64,000 nucleotides of DNA from Pterobdella sp. o SKG-2022 (taxonomy: Eukaryota; Annelida; Clitellata; Hirudinida; Piscicolidae), in NCBI GenBank assembly GCA_964035795.1, contig OZ038323.1, positions 4,144,079-4,208,078 of the forward strand, written 5' to 3'. Positions 1 through 12,756 of this stretch are shown here, in pieces (within the stretch, counting starts at the first letter, position 1; the number at the start of each line of letters is the position of its first letter). The notes beneath the pieces are model-generated. The model did no database searches. It was given only the letters and a program-made list of their open reading frames with translations, and was not told the DNA's origin. A program made the translations under genes and the position numbers.

Positions 1-168
1 AAAATATATCAGTAAAACAGAAATCATGAAGCTTTTCCTTTATTTTATCAGCTTATCATTACATTATTTTCTTTTTATTATTATTTTTTATTTATATTAA
101 TGATATTATCATTATCTTCATCACCACAATTATTATTAGATTAGTAAAGTATGAACAGCACTCAAATC

Positions 169-242
169 TCACCGTTGTTCAGAGAGGCCCTCCAATACCA
201 CTTCCTCCTTCTGAACAGCGTGGCCCTGTGGAGTTGTAGTGG
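169..242 (-). CDS. Candidate terminal exon of an unidentified gene
   Basis: Read on the minus strand, an acceptor (CACCAG) precedes a 74-nt segment. It opens in phase 1, encodes about 24 residues ending in EGLSEQR, and stops at TGA (169-171). The segment is clearly GC-richer than its surroundings, which is what suggests coding. However, the plus strand also has an open frame with an acceptor at the same place, ending at TAG, so the strand is uncertain. No partner exon or family was recognised. It could be the 3' end of a gene whose other exons were not found, or a chance island. Confidence 0.22.
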
Positions 243-816
243 CTGGTGATGTGAAATAGTACTTTATATCCCATTACCCGCCGCATTAAAGCTATGAAAA
301 ATTTACTTTTTTTTTCGTCGACTGTCTCATTATTCTCCAAGGAACATTATGCAAAAATTTCGAAATTTAAAAATTTTTTTAAAAATTAGTCAATAGTTGA
401 ACCAATAATTTCAAAAATATATTTGAAACAAAAAACTTCTAGTTTTTTTTCAAACAATTAAATTTATAACAACTAAGAACTGAATAAATACTCGTGTCAT
501 GAATCATTATCGGGACATTTGTTTACAGGTCCCAAAATAGGCTCCCGGCGGGTAAAGGATTTTATTCTAATGGTTATTTTGGGATAATAGTCAGGTAATG
601 AAAACTTTTAATCTTTCATTCACAATGAGTTTAACACGACGTTTACATTAATAATAATATGTAATAAAAACTCATTTTTATTTTGGCTTTGAGAACTGGA
701 AATTTTTATCCATCCATTCATCTCTGTTTATCTGTTCAAACACTCACTCATTAAGTCATCCATCTATTTATCTATCTGTTCCTTGTTCATTTATTTATTT
801 AAGCATTCACCCATCC

Positions 817-912
817 ATTCACCAATCCAGTCATGAATCCATTCCCATATTCAGTTATGAATCCATTCACCCATTCAGTTATGCATGCATTCACCCATCC
901 AGTCATGAATCC
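817..912. repeat. 24-bp minisatellite, four copies
   Basis: Four tandem copies of a 24-bp unit (consensus ATTCACCCATCCAGTCATGA followed by ATCC) run 817-840, 841-864, 865-888 and 889-912. They differ by several substitutions and no indels. The simpler ATCC/ATTCA-rich sequence from about 705 looks like decayed flanking copies. Confidence 0.85.
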
Positions 913-941
913 ATTTACACCCGATACTACAAAGATTCAAG

Positions 942-3900
942 CTAAACAAACTTGATATTAATTTCTCCTTCAAACTCGCAGTCTCCAACCCATTTTATCT
1001 CAATGCTACTCGAGTTGAACTTGTCATTTTGGGTCAAAGAAGTGTCCTGAAAAGTGGAGTTATATGAAAGAAAAGTGGAATTAGATATATAGCTTTGTTC
1101 ATAGGTTCAATAAGCTTTTCGATGGAAATTTTTGTGCGAACGAGTAGTTTTTGCAATTCGCTTTATAAATTTTGTTCTCAAAGTATTAATCTTTTCAAGA
1201 AATTAAATACAAAGTAAACGATGAATAGAATTGAGAAATTATTTGAAAAAATTAACTCTTAAACAGTAGAGTACATTAAATCACAATTATCATGAAGTAT
1301 TATAGCATAAAGCAAATTGTAAGGTCAACGAACGCAAAGTATTTATTTTAATTCACGAAACTTTTCGTAAACTAGCTTACATTATCAAGTTATCATATTA
1401 TATTATATTTTGATAATGTAAGCTAGTCTTACGAAAAGCTTCGTGTCTTTTTTAAATAAATACTTTGCGTTTGTTGACCTTACTAAATTATAATTGTTTT
1501 GTAAATCAGAGATTAAACAATTCGAATCAAGAGGCGTGGTTTCAAGTTTATTACTTAATAACAAGATTCAAATAAATAAATTGTTTCATTTTAAAATCAA
1601 ATTTTCAAAAGTACTCATACTTTAAAAACTTTTTGAAAACCAAACTTCGACATAGTTCATCTTAAACTCAACAAACTTGTGCTTCAAAATACTGTAGCAA
1701 CTACTGTAGTTAAGTCTCAATAACTTATCACTTTAGAATCTATATAACAGTTGAGAATTTTGAAAGAGATTTTAAACCCATGAATTGAGATGTAGAATTT
1801 GTGAAGTTCAAGATTCAAGCGTGTTTTGAACGTTTTTTTCAATGATATGGACATAAATGACTTTAAAAATATACCTGATATATCAAGATTTTATTAAATG
1901 AAAACAAATTATATAAAAAAGTTTATACAAGCATTCTAAAATGAAAAAAAAACATAATTGAAATATATAGAAATAAATTAACTACAAAAAATAATTATTG
2001 AAAAGTGAAAATAATTATAATAGAAACAAAAAAAAAATTTTAAATATTAACTTGGCAAGTAAGGTGTGAGTTGGGGGTGTGGTCAGAGTCGAAGTAGCCA
2101 ATTATTTTATCATCCTTGTCTCTGGCCTGGATGATGAATCCTTTTAAGGTGTCTTCGTTGCTATCGATTCTGACTGTTGGTTGCAGAAGGGGGAGATAAG
2201 ATGACGAGTAAATGGGATAAATGTGAACTCTAAGGTTCATTTCATGTAAAGATAGGTTTTATAATATAAAACATAATAGTTTTTATAACAAAATATAAAT
2301 AATTATATAAATAATGTGAATGCTTTGAATAGTTTTCTGAAAAAATTTCTTATCTAAGCATTTTTAAATGATAAAAATATATTTTATGGTTTTTTTTTAT
2401 CGAAACAACTAAATTTAATGTTTTGATTAAAAAGCGAGATTTTTGAAAGTAATTTATGCTTAATTTTTGTAGTCTGGCTGTAAGAAATAAATAGGCATGA
2501 AAAAATACTAATCGTTTTGTGTTATTGCCAATATATCTCAAAAATCTTAAAGTTATTATTAGCACATAATTATAAATTATTAAAAATGCTTCTCAAATTT
2601 ACAATAGGTAGCTTCAAAGTATGGAAAAAAGTTAGAGATCTATAGTCAAATGTAAATTTCGATGAAAAAAAATTTTCGTGAAAGTTTTTATTTAAGTTAT
2701 TTAGCTTTTTGCGTCAAAAATTTTTAAATACGTTAAACCAACTAATGAAGATAAATCTGAATAACTATGATTCAAAAGGCTCTCATCAACAACCACGTTC
2801 AAGTATTCATTTCAAAAAATTTTCATTTGTAACAGGTATCTAAATAAAATACAGTTATGTTCCAAACCGAAACTTGTTTCTCATAAGGATCTCTGTGTTA
2901 AGAACGTCAATCGACTTGGGACATTTTGAAATTGATTTTCCTAGGTAGCAATGTACGAAGGTGAGATGAAGATTTGATCAAATCATTTATACTGATGTTG
3001 ATAAAGCATCAAGATGAAATAAATATATGTTCACTAAGACTAAGATGTTTTTAGAAGAAATTTATAGCATCGCCCATGAGGGTGATATAACTGAAACTAA
3101 ATTAATATGTATAACAAGATAACTAGTATCAAAATAAATCACATCTATAAAAGAAATTTCACAGTTCTTCAGTTTAGACTTCTTTTAAGGTTGTACTTGT
3201 CGAAAATTAAATGTAATTTTCAAAAATACATTTATTTGAATACTACCTCATTTTTTTAGTTTAATAAACCCAAGAATATAGATTGAAAAATACATCAAAA
3301 GCCTTTAAATAAATTTTTTAGTCATTCCTTAAATAATACATGAATTCCAATAAATTAGAACCAAATACTCGAAAGACTGATTTCATCATCAAAATGAGTA
3401 TGAAGTATCTTAGATGATGAAATAAAATGAGATTTTTTACAAATAAATCAAAAATTTGATGTTTGATTTAAAACCAACCATATATCATTATTTTAACATT
3501 TATGGGTTTACTCATCTAAGTTTGTAATTCCATCTTTATTTTTTAGTCATATTTTTTTGAATAAAATAAATATTCATATCTTTTTTTGTTTTTAAGGTTT
3601 TTTTTCATAAAATATTATTGTTTTTATTATTTTTATTTTTTCTCACTACTATACGTTACATAATTTGAATTGAATTATTTAAAAAAAAAAGCGAGTAAAA
3701 AGCTTCATGCCCGATAGAAACCGATAAGAATCGGTGAAATATAATGAGGTTATTTAGATAATTATGATAATAATTAAATATTTGAGCAAATTTGTGAATA
3801 ATAATTGTACTTTCAGTCATTTTTGAGAATACATTGAATAAATGCTTTCATTTTATTTAAAGTAAAAATATTAAGCAGATACATATAACATATGTATAAT

Positions 3901-4385
3901 ATAGATAGGCATATTGGCTTCCTCGTACATAATATATAATAAAAGTTCAAAATGGCCACAAATAAGTAGTACTTTAGCCTTCAGACGGACCTTGGCCAGA
4001 GGGCTCATAATGAAAATATAATTGAATAAACATGGAATCAATTGGTGTAAATATAAGACAAAGGTGCTTAAAATACATTTGTGTTATACTTTTAAAACTT
4101 AATTCTTAGGTTAACATGTTGATCGTGTTAGTGGAATTGAATCACACAACCGCCATAAATCAATTTAAACTCACAAACTGCAACAGTCTTGCCCTTCATA
4201 CAGCTCTGAGAAACGAAGGAGATGCTGAAAGGGCTGGTTGAGTCTGGTTGGAGGGTGGCATTTATATGTAGAGGCAGCCTATCTGTACATACTGTATCCA
4301 TTGTGAAATCCTCGTCTCCAGGAGCTCCATCCCAGTAGGCTTGCGAGCATGCCAAGTAGCACAGCATTATCTTTAGTAATTTCAT
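942..4385 (-). CDS. Small secreted Reeler-domain protein
   Basis: Three exons fit in phase: 4385-4175, 2227-2052 and 1046-942 (stop TAG), giving 163 aa. Residues 1-16 are a hydrophobic signal peptide (LLKIMLCYLACSQA). The remainder is a single Reeler domain. It has the N-terminal GAP motif with a nearby cysteine. The hallmark DTLKGFIIQARD is in exon 2, and IEIKWVGDCEFEGEI in exon 3 matches the C-terminal W-x-x-x-C-x-x-x-G strand. Donors are GTGAGT and GTTAAT; the exon 2 acceptor must be the second AG of TTAGAG to avoid an in-frame stop. Single-Reeler proteins of this size in other animals include secreted defence/immune proteins; larger relatives such as FRRS1 add DOMON and cytochrome b561 domains, absent here. 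Function is inferred from family only. Intron 1 (1.9 kb) and intron 2 (1.0 kb) hold no other gene I could support. Confidence 0.8.
1319..1483. mobile_element. 165-bp foldback (MITE-like) element in a Reeler intron
   Basis: Nearly perfect inverted repeats start with GTAAGGTCAACGAACGCAAA and end with its complement, TTTGCGTTTGTTGACCTTAC. The arms are about 70 bp and pair almost to the centre around 1400, where a TATTATATTATA tract forms the loop. AAATT occurs just outside both ends (with a one-base offset on the right), a possible target-site duplication. There is no coding capacity. It lies in intron 2 of the Reeler gene. Confidence 0.8.
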
Positions 4386-6080
4386 TGTTTGTTAACTGTT
4401 TCAGTTGTTATATTGGTTTGATAGTTGGTTTGTTTTGAAGTTTTTTTATCGATTATTGGAGATATTTTTTTTGTTTTTCTAATAAAAAACGGCGAAGAAC
4501 TATCTTTAAATTGGGAAACAATTTGGAAGTAGGTCTTTATATAGGGATTGGTAACAGCCACTCGAGTATATATATATAATGAAGTTTGTATATAGCATTC
4601 AATCTACAGTTATCTTTGACCTAGAAGGATTTAAAAATAATTTTAATGGTATAATGATTTTAAAAAAGCTGATTAAGTTCGTTGTAAACTATCCTATTTA
4701 TTCTAAGTTTTTAAACTGGAATCTAATTTTGGCTTATCTATTTAACAAATAAAAATTTCGTCTAAAAAATGTTTGGAAAACTCTGTAAAAAATATTAATT
4801 TTTTTTCGTTTTTTACAGATAATGGGTTTGTTTAGCTTTGATATCTACCAATGTAAATTTATTTCTTTCTTCAAAGTTTTTTTTCTATAGAATTGTTAGC
4901 TATTAAACCTAAGTTTTTTTAATACCAATAATGGATTCCAATAATTCGTAATGAAGTTTATTTCACAGATCCATAATAATTAAAAACCATTTTTATAGTT
5001 TAAAAACGGTCACTTTATATCGTTTTTTTTAAAACTTAGTGTATGCCATATTAAATTTTCAATTTGTTCCAAGAGTGTATTTGGGAAACAAAACATTATA
5101 AAAAAATTTCAGTAAAGAGCGTTTTTTGAAAGTTTTTTTGAACATTTAAACCACAAAAAGCGTTTTAGGCTAAACTTTGAAAAGAGCAACTCAAAATCCA
5201 AGCGCTTAGGCCTGCTAATTGGTTGGGCTGCTGCCTTCTTAGGGTACAATCAAAAAACTCTTCCCTGTTTTTTAGCAACTGCTTGGAGTAACTTATCTTA
5301 TATTGTCAAAAATTATTTGTTTGGAATATCCCACACTAACTGTTTTAAAAGTCTGCTCTCATCAGGCTAGGTTTCAAGAAAAGAACACAACCTTGTACCT
5401 ACAATTACTAGCCTAATGATAACAGTAAGGTATGTTTTTAACTTTATTAATATTTATTAAACTTTCATTTTGAAACAAAATATAATTGAAAAAATAAATC
5501 AGAGTCAATAATTTTTTTAACTGACATGAAAAAATATATATAATAAAAACAATTCAAATTATCATTTAATATGATACCTATTTTATATATAACATATAAT
5601 ATATTTTTTTGAATAAACTTTTTGATTAGGTCGTTCCAAAAAATATTTTGAATAAACTAACTTAAATTCAACGTATTTTTCAAATAAATAAAACTCAATT
5701 TTTCAAATTAAGTGATCTATTTTAAAAATTTATTATGATTAAATAAAAAATAAAAATTTATATTTTAAAAAAAAATGTAACAGTTTTTTTTTTCAAAAAA
5801 ATTAATAACTTTGGGGATTTTTGCAAGTTTACTACAGTATCTGCAAAAGGTAAAATTGAAATCTTTAAACTTTCTTATTAAGGTTTACTAGTTACCAATA
5901 ATTTTGAATGTGATTTGAATAAATAATACTTGTTTCAAAAAAAAAATTTCAAATTGAAAAATCACTTTTTAAAATTTTTTAGTATTTCTAGGTGATTCGA
6001 TTTTGAATAGAGCGCTCAACACTTTTAGAAGTTTCCGGTAAAAATTTAGTTGTCAAAAGTTGTTTGTCCTAAAATTGAAT
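4386..6080. other. Divergent intergenic region between Reeler and p23 genes
   Basis: The two genes are transcribed away from each other, so both promoters should lie here. The stretch 5200-5420 is less AT-rich than the rest (around TAGGCCTGCTAATTGG) but has no sustained open frame or splice structure. It may be promoter or 5' UTR of p23. Otherwise the region is homopolymer-rich with nothing recognisable. Confidence 0.5.
4535..4543 (-). promoter_or_regulatory. Candidate TATA box of the Reeler gene
   Basis: TATATAAAG on the minus strand lies 150 bp upstream of the Reeler start codon. This spacing would give a 5' UTR of about 120 nt. In sequence this AT-rich the match alone is weak; its good fit to the consensus and its position ahead of a secreted-protein gene are the only support. 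Confidence 0.35.
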
Positions 6081-7693
6081 ATGGCCGTTGATAAGTATGC
6101 GTTCATGTTTTTCATTATAATTAGATTTGTGTATATTCCTTTTTTTAATCTCATTTTTAACTTTTTATGATAAAATTCTAGAAGTTTCTACATTGCTCGC
6201 ATGTATTTGATTAAATATTGATAATAAAAATGAAATTTTGAACTACTTGTGAAAGCTTAAATTTTGTTTCAAGTCAAATTTAATAATTTCAAAAATTCGG
6301 TAGTTGAAATTTTTTATTAAAATTACGAACATTTCGGCTTCAATATAACCAATTATTTCAGACATTTACCGCCGGTTCAGTGGGCTCAGAGGAAGGACAA
6401 GTTATATATCACTATCAATGTCGAAGATTGTCGAAAACCCACTATAAAACTTGAGCCAAATTCTATTTATTTCGAGTAAGCTAACAATAGTTTAAATTTT
6501 TTCATTATAAACTCAAACATTTCAACTTGTTTCAAGTGGTGTAGGAAATAAAGATATGTATCATTATGAAGTTAAAATGGACCTCTGTAACGAAATTGAT
6601 CCTGAGGTTAGTTTCTTCGAATTTTTTTTTATCATCTTAATTATTGATAAATTTCTGTTTTCAGAAATCTAAGTATGCTGTGCAGTCTAGGCATATTACA
6701 TTTGTTATTTACAAAAAAGAAAGTGGTCCATTTTGGCCTAGGCTTTTGAAGGACAAGACCAAGGTATTAGTTCTAAAATTATTTTTGAGTACAAATAAGT
6801 GATCTTGAGCATAATTTTATGTTTCAGTTTTGTGAGGTTAAATATAGATCTAATATTATAGCATTCAGTGCTTCATTATAAGGTATTAGTAAATATATTT
6901 TAAGAATATAGCTATGCACAATATTTTTCAGGCTTATTAATTCACAAAAAAATCGTCATTAGTCTTGTAAATAGAAAAACTTAATGTATCATAAACCTCT
7001 AAACTATTGTGCTTAGGTATATCCTATTGTTTATAGAATAATAAATTAATCAGATAGAGTTTATAAAGCCATTTTTTTAAAGGTTAATTGGTGAACATTA
7101 TTATTGTTCTCTACAATAAATGGCTTGAATGAATTTGTAGGTGCATTGGTTGAAGACAGACTTTGACAAGTGGAAGGATGAGGATGATTCCGATTGTGAT
7201 GACACCAAAGACCGTGACTTTGAAGATGTTAGGCTTTATACAGTTTATATATTACTGATTTTTAGTATTTGTCATTTTGGGCATGCAATTTTAATTTTTC
7301 AGAAAAGATTAACAAACTTTTTTTTCAAGATTTAAAAACTTTTCAATATTCATTTTAAAATCTGTTTATACAATTTTAAGTTATCATCATTCAATTCATC
7401 ATAAGTTATTCATACTCAACAGATGATGAAGAACATGGGAAACTATGCAGGCTCTAATGATCAACTCGTGGTGTGTTGATGTTTAAATTTTTTACATGAT
7501 AATATAAATTGTATAAGAGTATTCTAAATTTTTTTTTTACTTTCAGAATGACGATGATGATAGTGATGATGAAGGTTAGTTGAATTTTAAAAAAATTAAC
7601 TTGTTATCTTCAATTAAATATTTGTAATAATGCTCATAGCACATATTGATATAGATTGAAATAAACACAACAGAGATGCCTGACTTGGAGTAA
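6081..7693 (+). CDS. PTGES3: Hsp90 co-chaperone p23 / prostaglandin E synthase 3
   Basis: Eight exons join in phase: 6081-6094, 6362-6475, 6537-6606, 6665-6763, 7141-7227, 7423-7470, 7547-7574 and 7674-7693. They give 159 aa, matching the usual p23 length of about 160. The CS (CHORD/SGS1-like) beta-sandwich begins at PPVQWAQRKDKLYITI. The p23 signature WPRLLKDKTKVHWLKTDFDK is intact across exons 4-5. The acidic tail (DDDDSDDE) ends in EEMPDLE, like vertebrate p23. By family knowledge it binds the ATP-bound Hsp90 dimer and stabilises client complexes in the cytosol. The first exon carries only four codons plus two bases, with the start chosen because ATG-GCC reads straight into the CS domain. 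AATAAA sites lie at 7698 and 7811. Confidence 0.95.
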
Positions 7694-8029
7694 ATAGAAT
7701 AAAGTTTTTTACTATTGATTACGTCTTCGTCTATTTTATGAGTTTGTTGGTTGGGACTGGATCGTTATTATGTCACTTAATTCATATGTAATACATCCCT
7801 TCGTGGTTTTAATAAATTTCTGTTAGCCTTTTTTAGTCAAATATCAGCTGAAAAATTCGTCGTAATCAATAGGAGTTTAAACGTTCTCCTTACTTCGTGT
7901 TTCAAATATTGAATGAAAAAGCTTTGGATTCTTGAGTCGTTCTTGTGCTTACCGTGGTTTGATGGTTCGATTAAGCGCTGTTATGTTCTGTCTCACCTGT
8001 ATCGTCTTGGTTACAAGTTTGCTAATGCA

Positions 8030-9530
8030 ATGGCAGTTTCTGAAAGAGTGAAAAGTTCGTGGACACCTTTGGGAAATTCAAAGCTCAACTCTCAAGTATT
8101 GGCATTTGAAAATCAGTTTTACTGTAATTTTTTCGAGACGTTTTTTTTTTAAATTCAATTTTCTTGATTTTTATCGTAAAATAAAAAAGATTTTAAAGAT
8201 ATATTTTTTCAAAAAACATATGTATCTAAAATCTTTCTCATTTTACGATAAAAATCAAGAAAACTAGTTTTACTGTAGTAATTTATTCACTAGGTTTACG
8301 ATGACAGGCGCAAGCTTATTAAACATTGGGTTGGTTTTTGGCAAAATAATATGTCACATGTATTAAAATATTGAAACCACAAAGTTTTCCAGCTGGTCAG
8401 ATAAACAACGCGTTCAAGTGATAGAAGATATGTTAAGCTCTATTGACAGCAAGCACCTGGATCAACTGAGAAGCCAGGTGGATAAGAGAAAGAAACCTAT
8501 AGAAAATGATATTACTAAGTGCTTTCCAAGAGTTTTAACCTTGTATATCTTTTCATTTCTGGATCCCAGGTCCCTTTGTAGATGTGCTCAGGTGGGTATG
8601 TTACCAAGAGAACATTCAAACATACATAATCGATTGCTTTTAGAAATTGCTTTGTTTAATTTTGATGATTGAAAATTTATTATGTTGAAAATGACAAAAT
8701 CACAATAGAAATGATATTTTCTTATAGATTACAAATGATTTTAAAAAATTTAACGCTTTGGTTCAAAAAAACTCGTTTAAACATTTAAATTTATATTATG
8801 AGAAAGAGTTTATTCAATAAAATTATAAATTGAAAAAAAACCACTTATTTGAAAATCCCTTTATAAACCCACCTAACTAGGTATGTTGGTATTGGAAGTG
8901 GGTGAGTGAGTTGGAACAGTTGTGGATCAAAAGGTGTTTAAGGTTGGGTTGGGTCCTACCTGCCAACTGCAAGGATGATGCAGCATGGAAAAAACTCTAC
9001 ATCAACAACATCGTGGCTTTTAGAACACAAGTAAAACTGGTGAGAATTACCTGTAAAGATTTTATTTCTTTGAGCCGAAACATTTTGAAAGATAAACTTA
9101 CATTATTAAAAATTTAAATTTATCTTAGAAGAAACTCCAAAAAGTGTTTTCATTTGAACAGATTTGTTTACATTCTTTGATGTTTATTAAATCTTTTGGT
9201 TTTTTTGTATATTTAAATTACGAAATTATTTGTTTATGAACGAGAAGTTATCAGTTCTGAATTTCGTAACTTAGAATTCATATGAACTAATACAAATATT
9301 CAAACAACTGAAATTACAGCTTAATTATATCAAATTTTAATTGCCATTTCACACAACCCCATACCAAGGCAACAATGAGAGTGAACAACTCTGAAAACGT
9401 GAAAAAGTTAAAAATGGTGAAAAAGATCTCAGCAAGGAAGCCTCCTTGGAAGGGGTCGGATGTGGCTCCAAGTGACACGAGGAACTTCAATGTGCTGGCC
9501 AATGAGAATGAAGTAGAAAAGTTCAAACGA
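8030..9530 (+). CDS. FBXO16: F-box only protein 16 (3' end unresolved)
   Basis: Exons 8030-8095, 8294-8329, 8385-8591, 8881-9039 and 9369-9530 are all phase 0. Reading order follows vertebrate FBXO16 closely: SSWTPL near the N-terminus, VYDDRRKLIKHWFSSWSDKQ, then the F-box with YIFSFLDPRSLCRCAQV, the VCWYWK helix and LEQLWIKRCLRLGW. Exon 5 has ARKPPWKGSD, matching the family's PPWRSSD stretch. FBXO16 is expected to be the substrate-binding subunit of an SCF ubiquitin ligase, with Skp1 contacting the F-box. An upstream in-frame ATG at 7913 exists, but the 8030 start aligns with the family. The last exon or exons were not found; donors at 9531 or nearby are possible, and a frame also stays open to 9605. 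Intron 1 carries a foldback insertion. Confidence 0.9.
8158..8265. mobile_element. 108-bp foldback element in FBXO16 intron 1
   Basis: Inverted arms of about 48 bp (left TTTTCTTGATTTTTATCGTA, right its complement ending AATCAAGAAAA) surround a very short loop. The 12-mer AGTTTTACTGTA occurs on both sides, at about 8115 and 8268. This may be a target duplication that includes some flanking sequence, or a coincidence. No coding capacity. Confidence 0.75.
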
Positions 9531-12203
9531 GTGTATGTAGTATTTTTTTTTATTCATTTAATTATATTTTGTTTCTTTGTCGAGAGCCATGTCGTTAGAA
9601 TTTAAAAGTAGATTAATAAATAATTATTTTTGTTTCCCAAAATACTGATTGGAGAAATTTCTATATTAGTAAAAGATGAACACCTAGATCTAAAACTTGT
9701 AAAGAGACGAAGTTTTTCGTTGCCTGTAAGAACTACCTGGTAACACTAAATAGGTAATGCATACTGAGTCGATCGTATTCAGTATTAAAAACTGAAATAT
9801 CTAACATTACGCCTAAAAACTTGAATCGTGAGTTAATTTGTTATCAAAAATGATAAGCCAATCAAATTCACATGGAGTAGCGCCCTGTTGAATCTGCCAA
9901 TGATTTTGCTCATCTGTGTAATTGAGAATATAATATGGACGGTGGATTTTGAAAATGCTGGTTGAATGATGATCAATATCAAATACTGAATTTAGCTTTT
10001 GAGGCTCACTGTTGGCGAGATGAAAAATGATATATCAGACATAATATCAATGTATGATGGGAAATTAGCATAATAGACGCTTTATTGTACGTCAAAAGTA
10101 ACGAAAAGCTATGTGTTATAAGAAAATATTGTGGTGTTGGTGGGAAATCTGTTTAGAAGACAGTTTCTATTTTAATCTGATGTTGAAGTGTTCAACAATC
10201 AGCATGAATACCTCCAAATCTTGAAACGAAAATAAAGTCGACATTTAATCATTGGTAAAGTTTTTTTACTGCTCTAAAAAACCTTTTTAAAAGCTTTTAA
10301 AAGATAGCATGGAGTTTTAGCTTCATGATGCTGGATAAAAGCTACATTGTTACAAGACTTAACGAAATGCATATGGACTGCGAAAAGGTGGAAATTACAT
10401 TGAATAAGTAATTCATGCTAAAGCTATCTTCAAAGAAATCTTTAAAAAACTTTATGAAGATGATATTGAATTAGAGATATGATATCTTCAAGAATGAAAT
10501 ATGATCTATGTAGATGACTATAAATTAGATCCAAAAACGCTTTTAAAAACATGCTAATATACACACAGAGTCGGAATGTTTGAAGAATTCGTTGATGGAT
10601 AGTCATATGGTAATGGGTTGAGGAAAGTTATAAGTTCATAGAAGAGAAATATGTCTAGCTGACTTGAAAGTCTGAAATGTTTATAATGCTCGCAATTTCA
10701 GCTAAGGCACTTCATTATTAGACTACTAATCATCTGTCTATCGTTCACCTCGGATAGAATTTTTTTACCTTTTGATTCTTTAGCTTTATTAGCTTACTAA
10801 CTTAATATTGTGCAGGTTTTATATGGGAGTAAATAGCACAAAAATTAGGACGGTAATTCAAATGATTTCCAAGAAAGTTGCATTCAAATCAAGGCAACGC
10901 CTACATTACTGAAAACGTTAAACTTCTCTAAAAGATTGGAGTAGAATATTTAAAACCAGACAAACTCCTTTAACTTAATTCTTTATTCATTATCTTCATT
11001 CTTAAAGTCTTGCGCACTCAGACATAATGTATATAATTGGTATCAATTTTACGAATTTAAACCCAACGTGTTCATCAGCTAAGGTATACCTCTCTTTAAT
11101 GGGGGTGTTATATTCTGACCTAGTTTCCTAGATTGATGTTTTTTGTGGCATACAGAATTTGTTGCATATTTTGATAGACTGGGCTAACAACACACCCAAG
11201 AGTTGAACGATGCTTTGTGCTTTGAAGAATTATAGGAGTTCAGTTAATAATTCCTATTAAGAAAACCATTATAAAAGAATTAAATCATTGACAATGTAAG
11301 ATGTTTTTACGAAGAGCTTGGTGTAATAAGTTTCTCAATAAACCATATTGTTTGTTTTTATTATAATTAAATCATTGTTTAACATTATATAAATTAACAT
11401 TTATGATGGTAATAATTAGTATAACCTAAAATAAATTTCATTTTTTTAAAAATTTCAACAGAAAAAAGATGGGGCTGTACAGTTATTTGTCGAAAAACTT
11501 TGACAAAAAACCTTGATTTTAAGCCGTAAAAATATTATTTTTTTAAAACAATATTTTGTTTGCCAAAATAAAGATATTAATGTTGTTTTTTCAAGATTTT
11601 CATGTTTAGTTTATTTTTTAAATACGGTGTAAATTTTCTTTATTAATTTATATGATTTGTGCAATATGTGATTTTAAGCAAAATGTTATCTTGTAAATGG
11701 AAATATAATAAATAAAAGCTGCCTTTTGTATCTTTTTCAGCCAGAGATAGTTTTTAAGGTTTATAAATCATTCTCTGATTTTGAATTCGTTCTTTTTTAT
11801 TGAATTTGATAAAATGCAATAAAACATATGTCTTTTTTATTATTCTGAACTAATTTTAGCTTGTACATCGAGTTATTAAAATGTGATAGTTGCCAAATAA
11901 GTTTTGTTAGACACATTTAAACCCATCTTAATCATCAGGCGAGATGAAAAAATACTGGTATGCAAGATACACACACAAACACACTCAATTCCACAATATT
12001 ACCCACCACCCAAACAACTTTCACCACTTTAAATACAAAAAAACTCGAATTATCTGAAAAAAATACTTACCTATCTAAATTTTCAATAAAACTCACATAA
12101 TAGACCAAAAAAATAGAAAAGAGATAGTGAGGAGATAGAGAGGGCAAGATAGCAGCTTAAAAGATGTTTGCTACAGCGAGCCAGAGCTTGCTTGGAAAAG
12201 GTT

Positions 12204-12222
12204 TGTGTGTGTGTGTGTGTGT
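12204..12222. repeat. (GT)n microsatellite
   Basis: A run of about nine GT dinucleotides lies just after the GC-richer patch at 12160-12200. Confidence 0.9.
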
Positions 12223-12756
12223 CTGATACTTCTGTTTTTAGTACTTGTTTCTAGTATTAATTGTTTTTATTTGTTTTTTAAAAAAATGAAAAAACTGGTA
12301 AAAATATTTGTTGTAAGATTGTTTGTACATTTGGGCAAAAATATTTACTTTTTTTTTTGCTTTTAAAAATTTATGAATCATATCCAATTATATTTAATAA
12401 TTTTTTGATATACTTTTCTCTAAAATATAACAAAATACCTTCGATAAAACAAACGAGGATAAGAAATAAACTCAATTTAAGTTAGATGTTTATATCATTC
12501 AAACTAATTTCGATTCTTATAAGGGTATTTGAGAACTATCAAGCCAAAATCACCTAAATAAAAAATGATTTCACGGTTATTACTAAACATCACTTTTCAT
12601 AGCAAAAGCTTATACTTTTCGGATTGTAGAGTATGTTTGAATTAAAAAAGTATACCAAAACTTGACAACAAAAAAAAGTTCTTGAACAAATATAAAAAAA
12701 TTTAATACTAAAAGTCACTCTCTCTAAAATCATTTTAAAATAATTTTATTTTAAAC

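Larger units (their letters stand above)
1..941. other. Mostly non-coding sequence 3' of the Reeler gene
   Basis: This is AT-rich sequence with no convincing full gene. Two short GC-richer islands could be single exons. One is at 165-262 (listed separately). The other is at about 529-555, where a GC-rich core has splice-like flanks on both strands. The 24-bp minisatellite at 817-912 lies here. Nothing else could be supported. Confidence 0.5.

Noticed and set aside
3960..4000. Short GC-rich patch inside Reeler intron 1 (open on both strands)
   Set aside because: Only about 12 codons are open after a possible acceptor and it is not needed to complete the Reeler domain.
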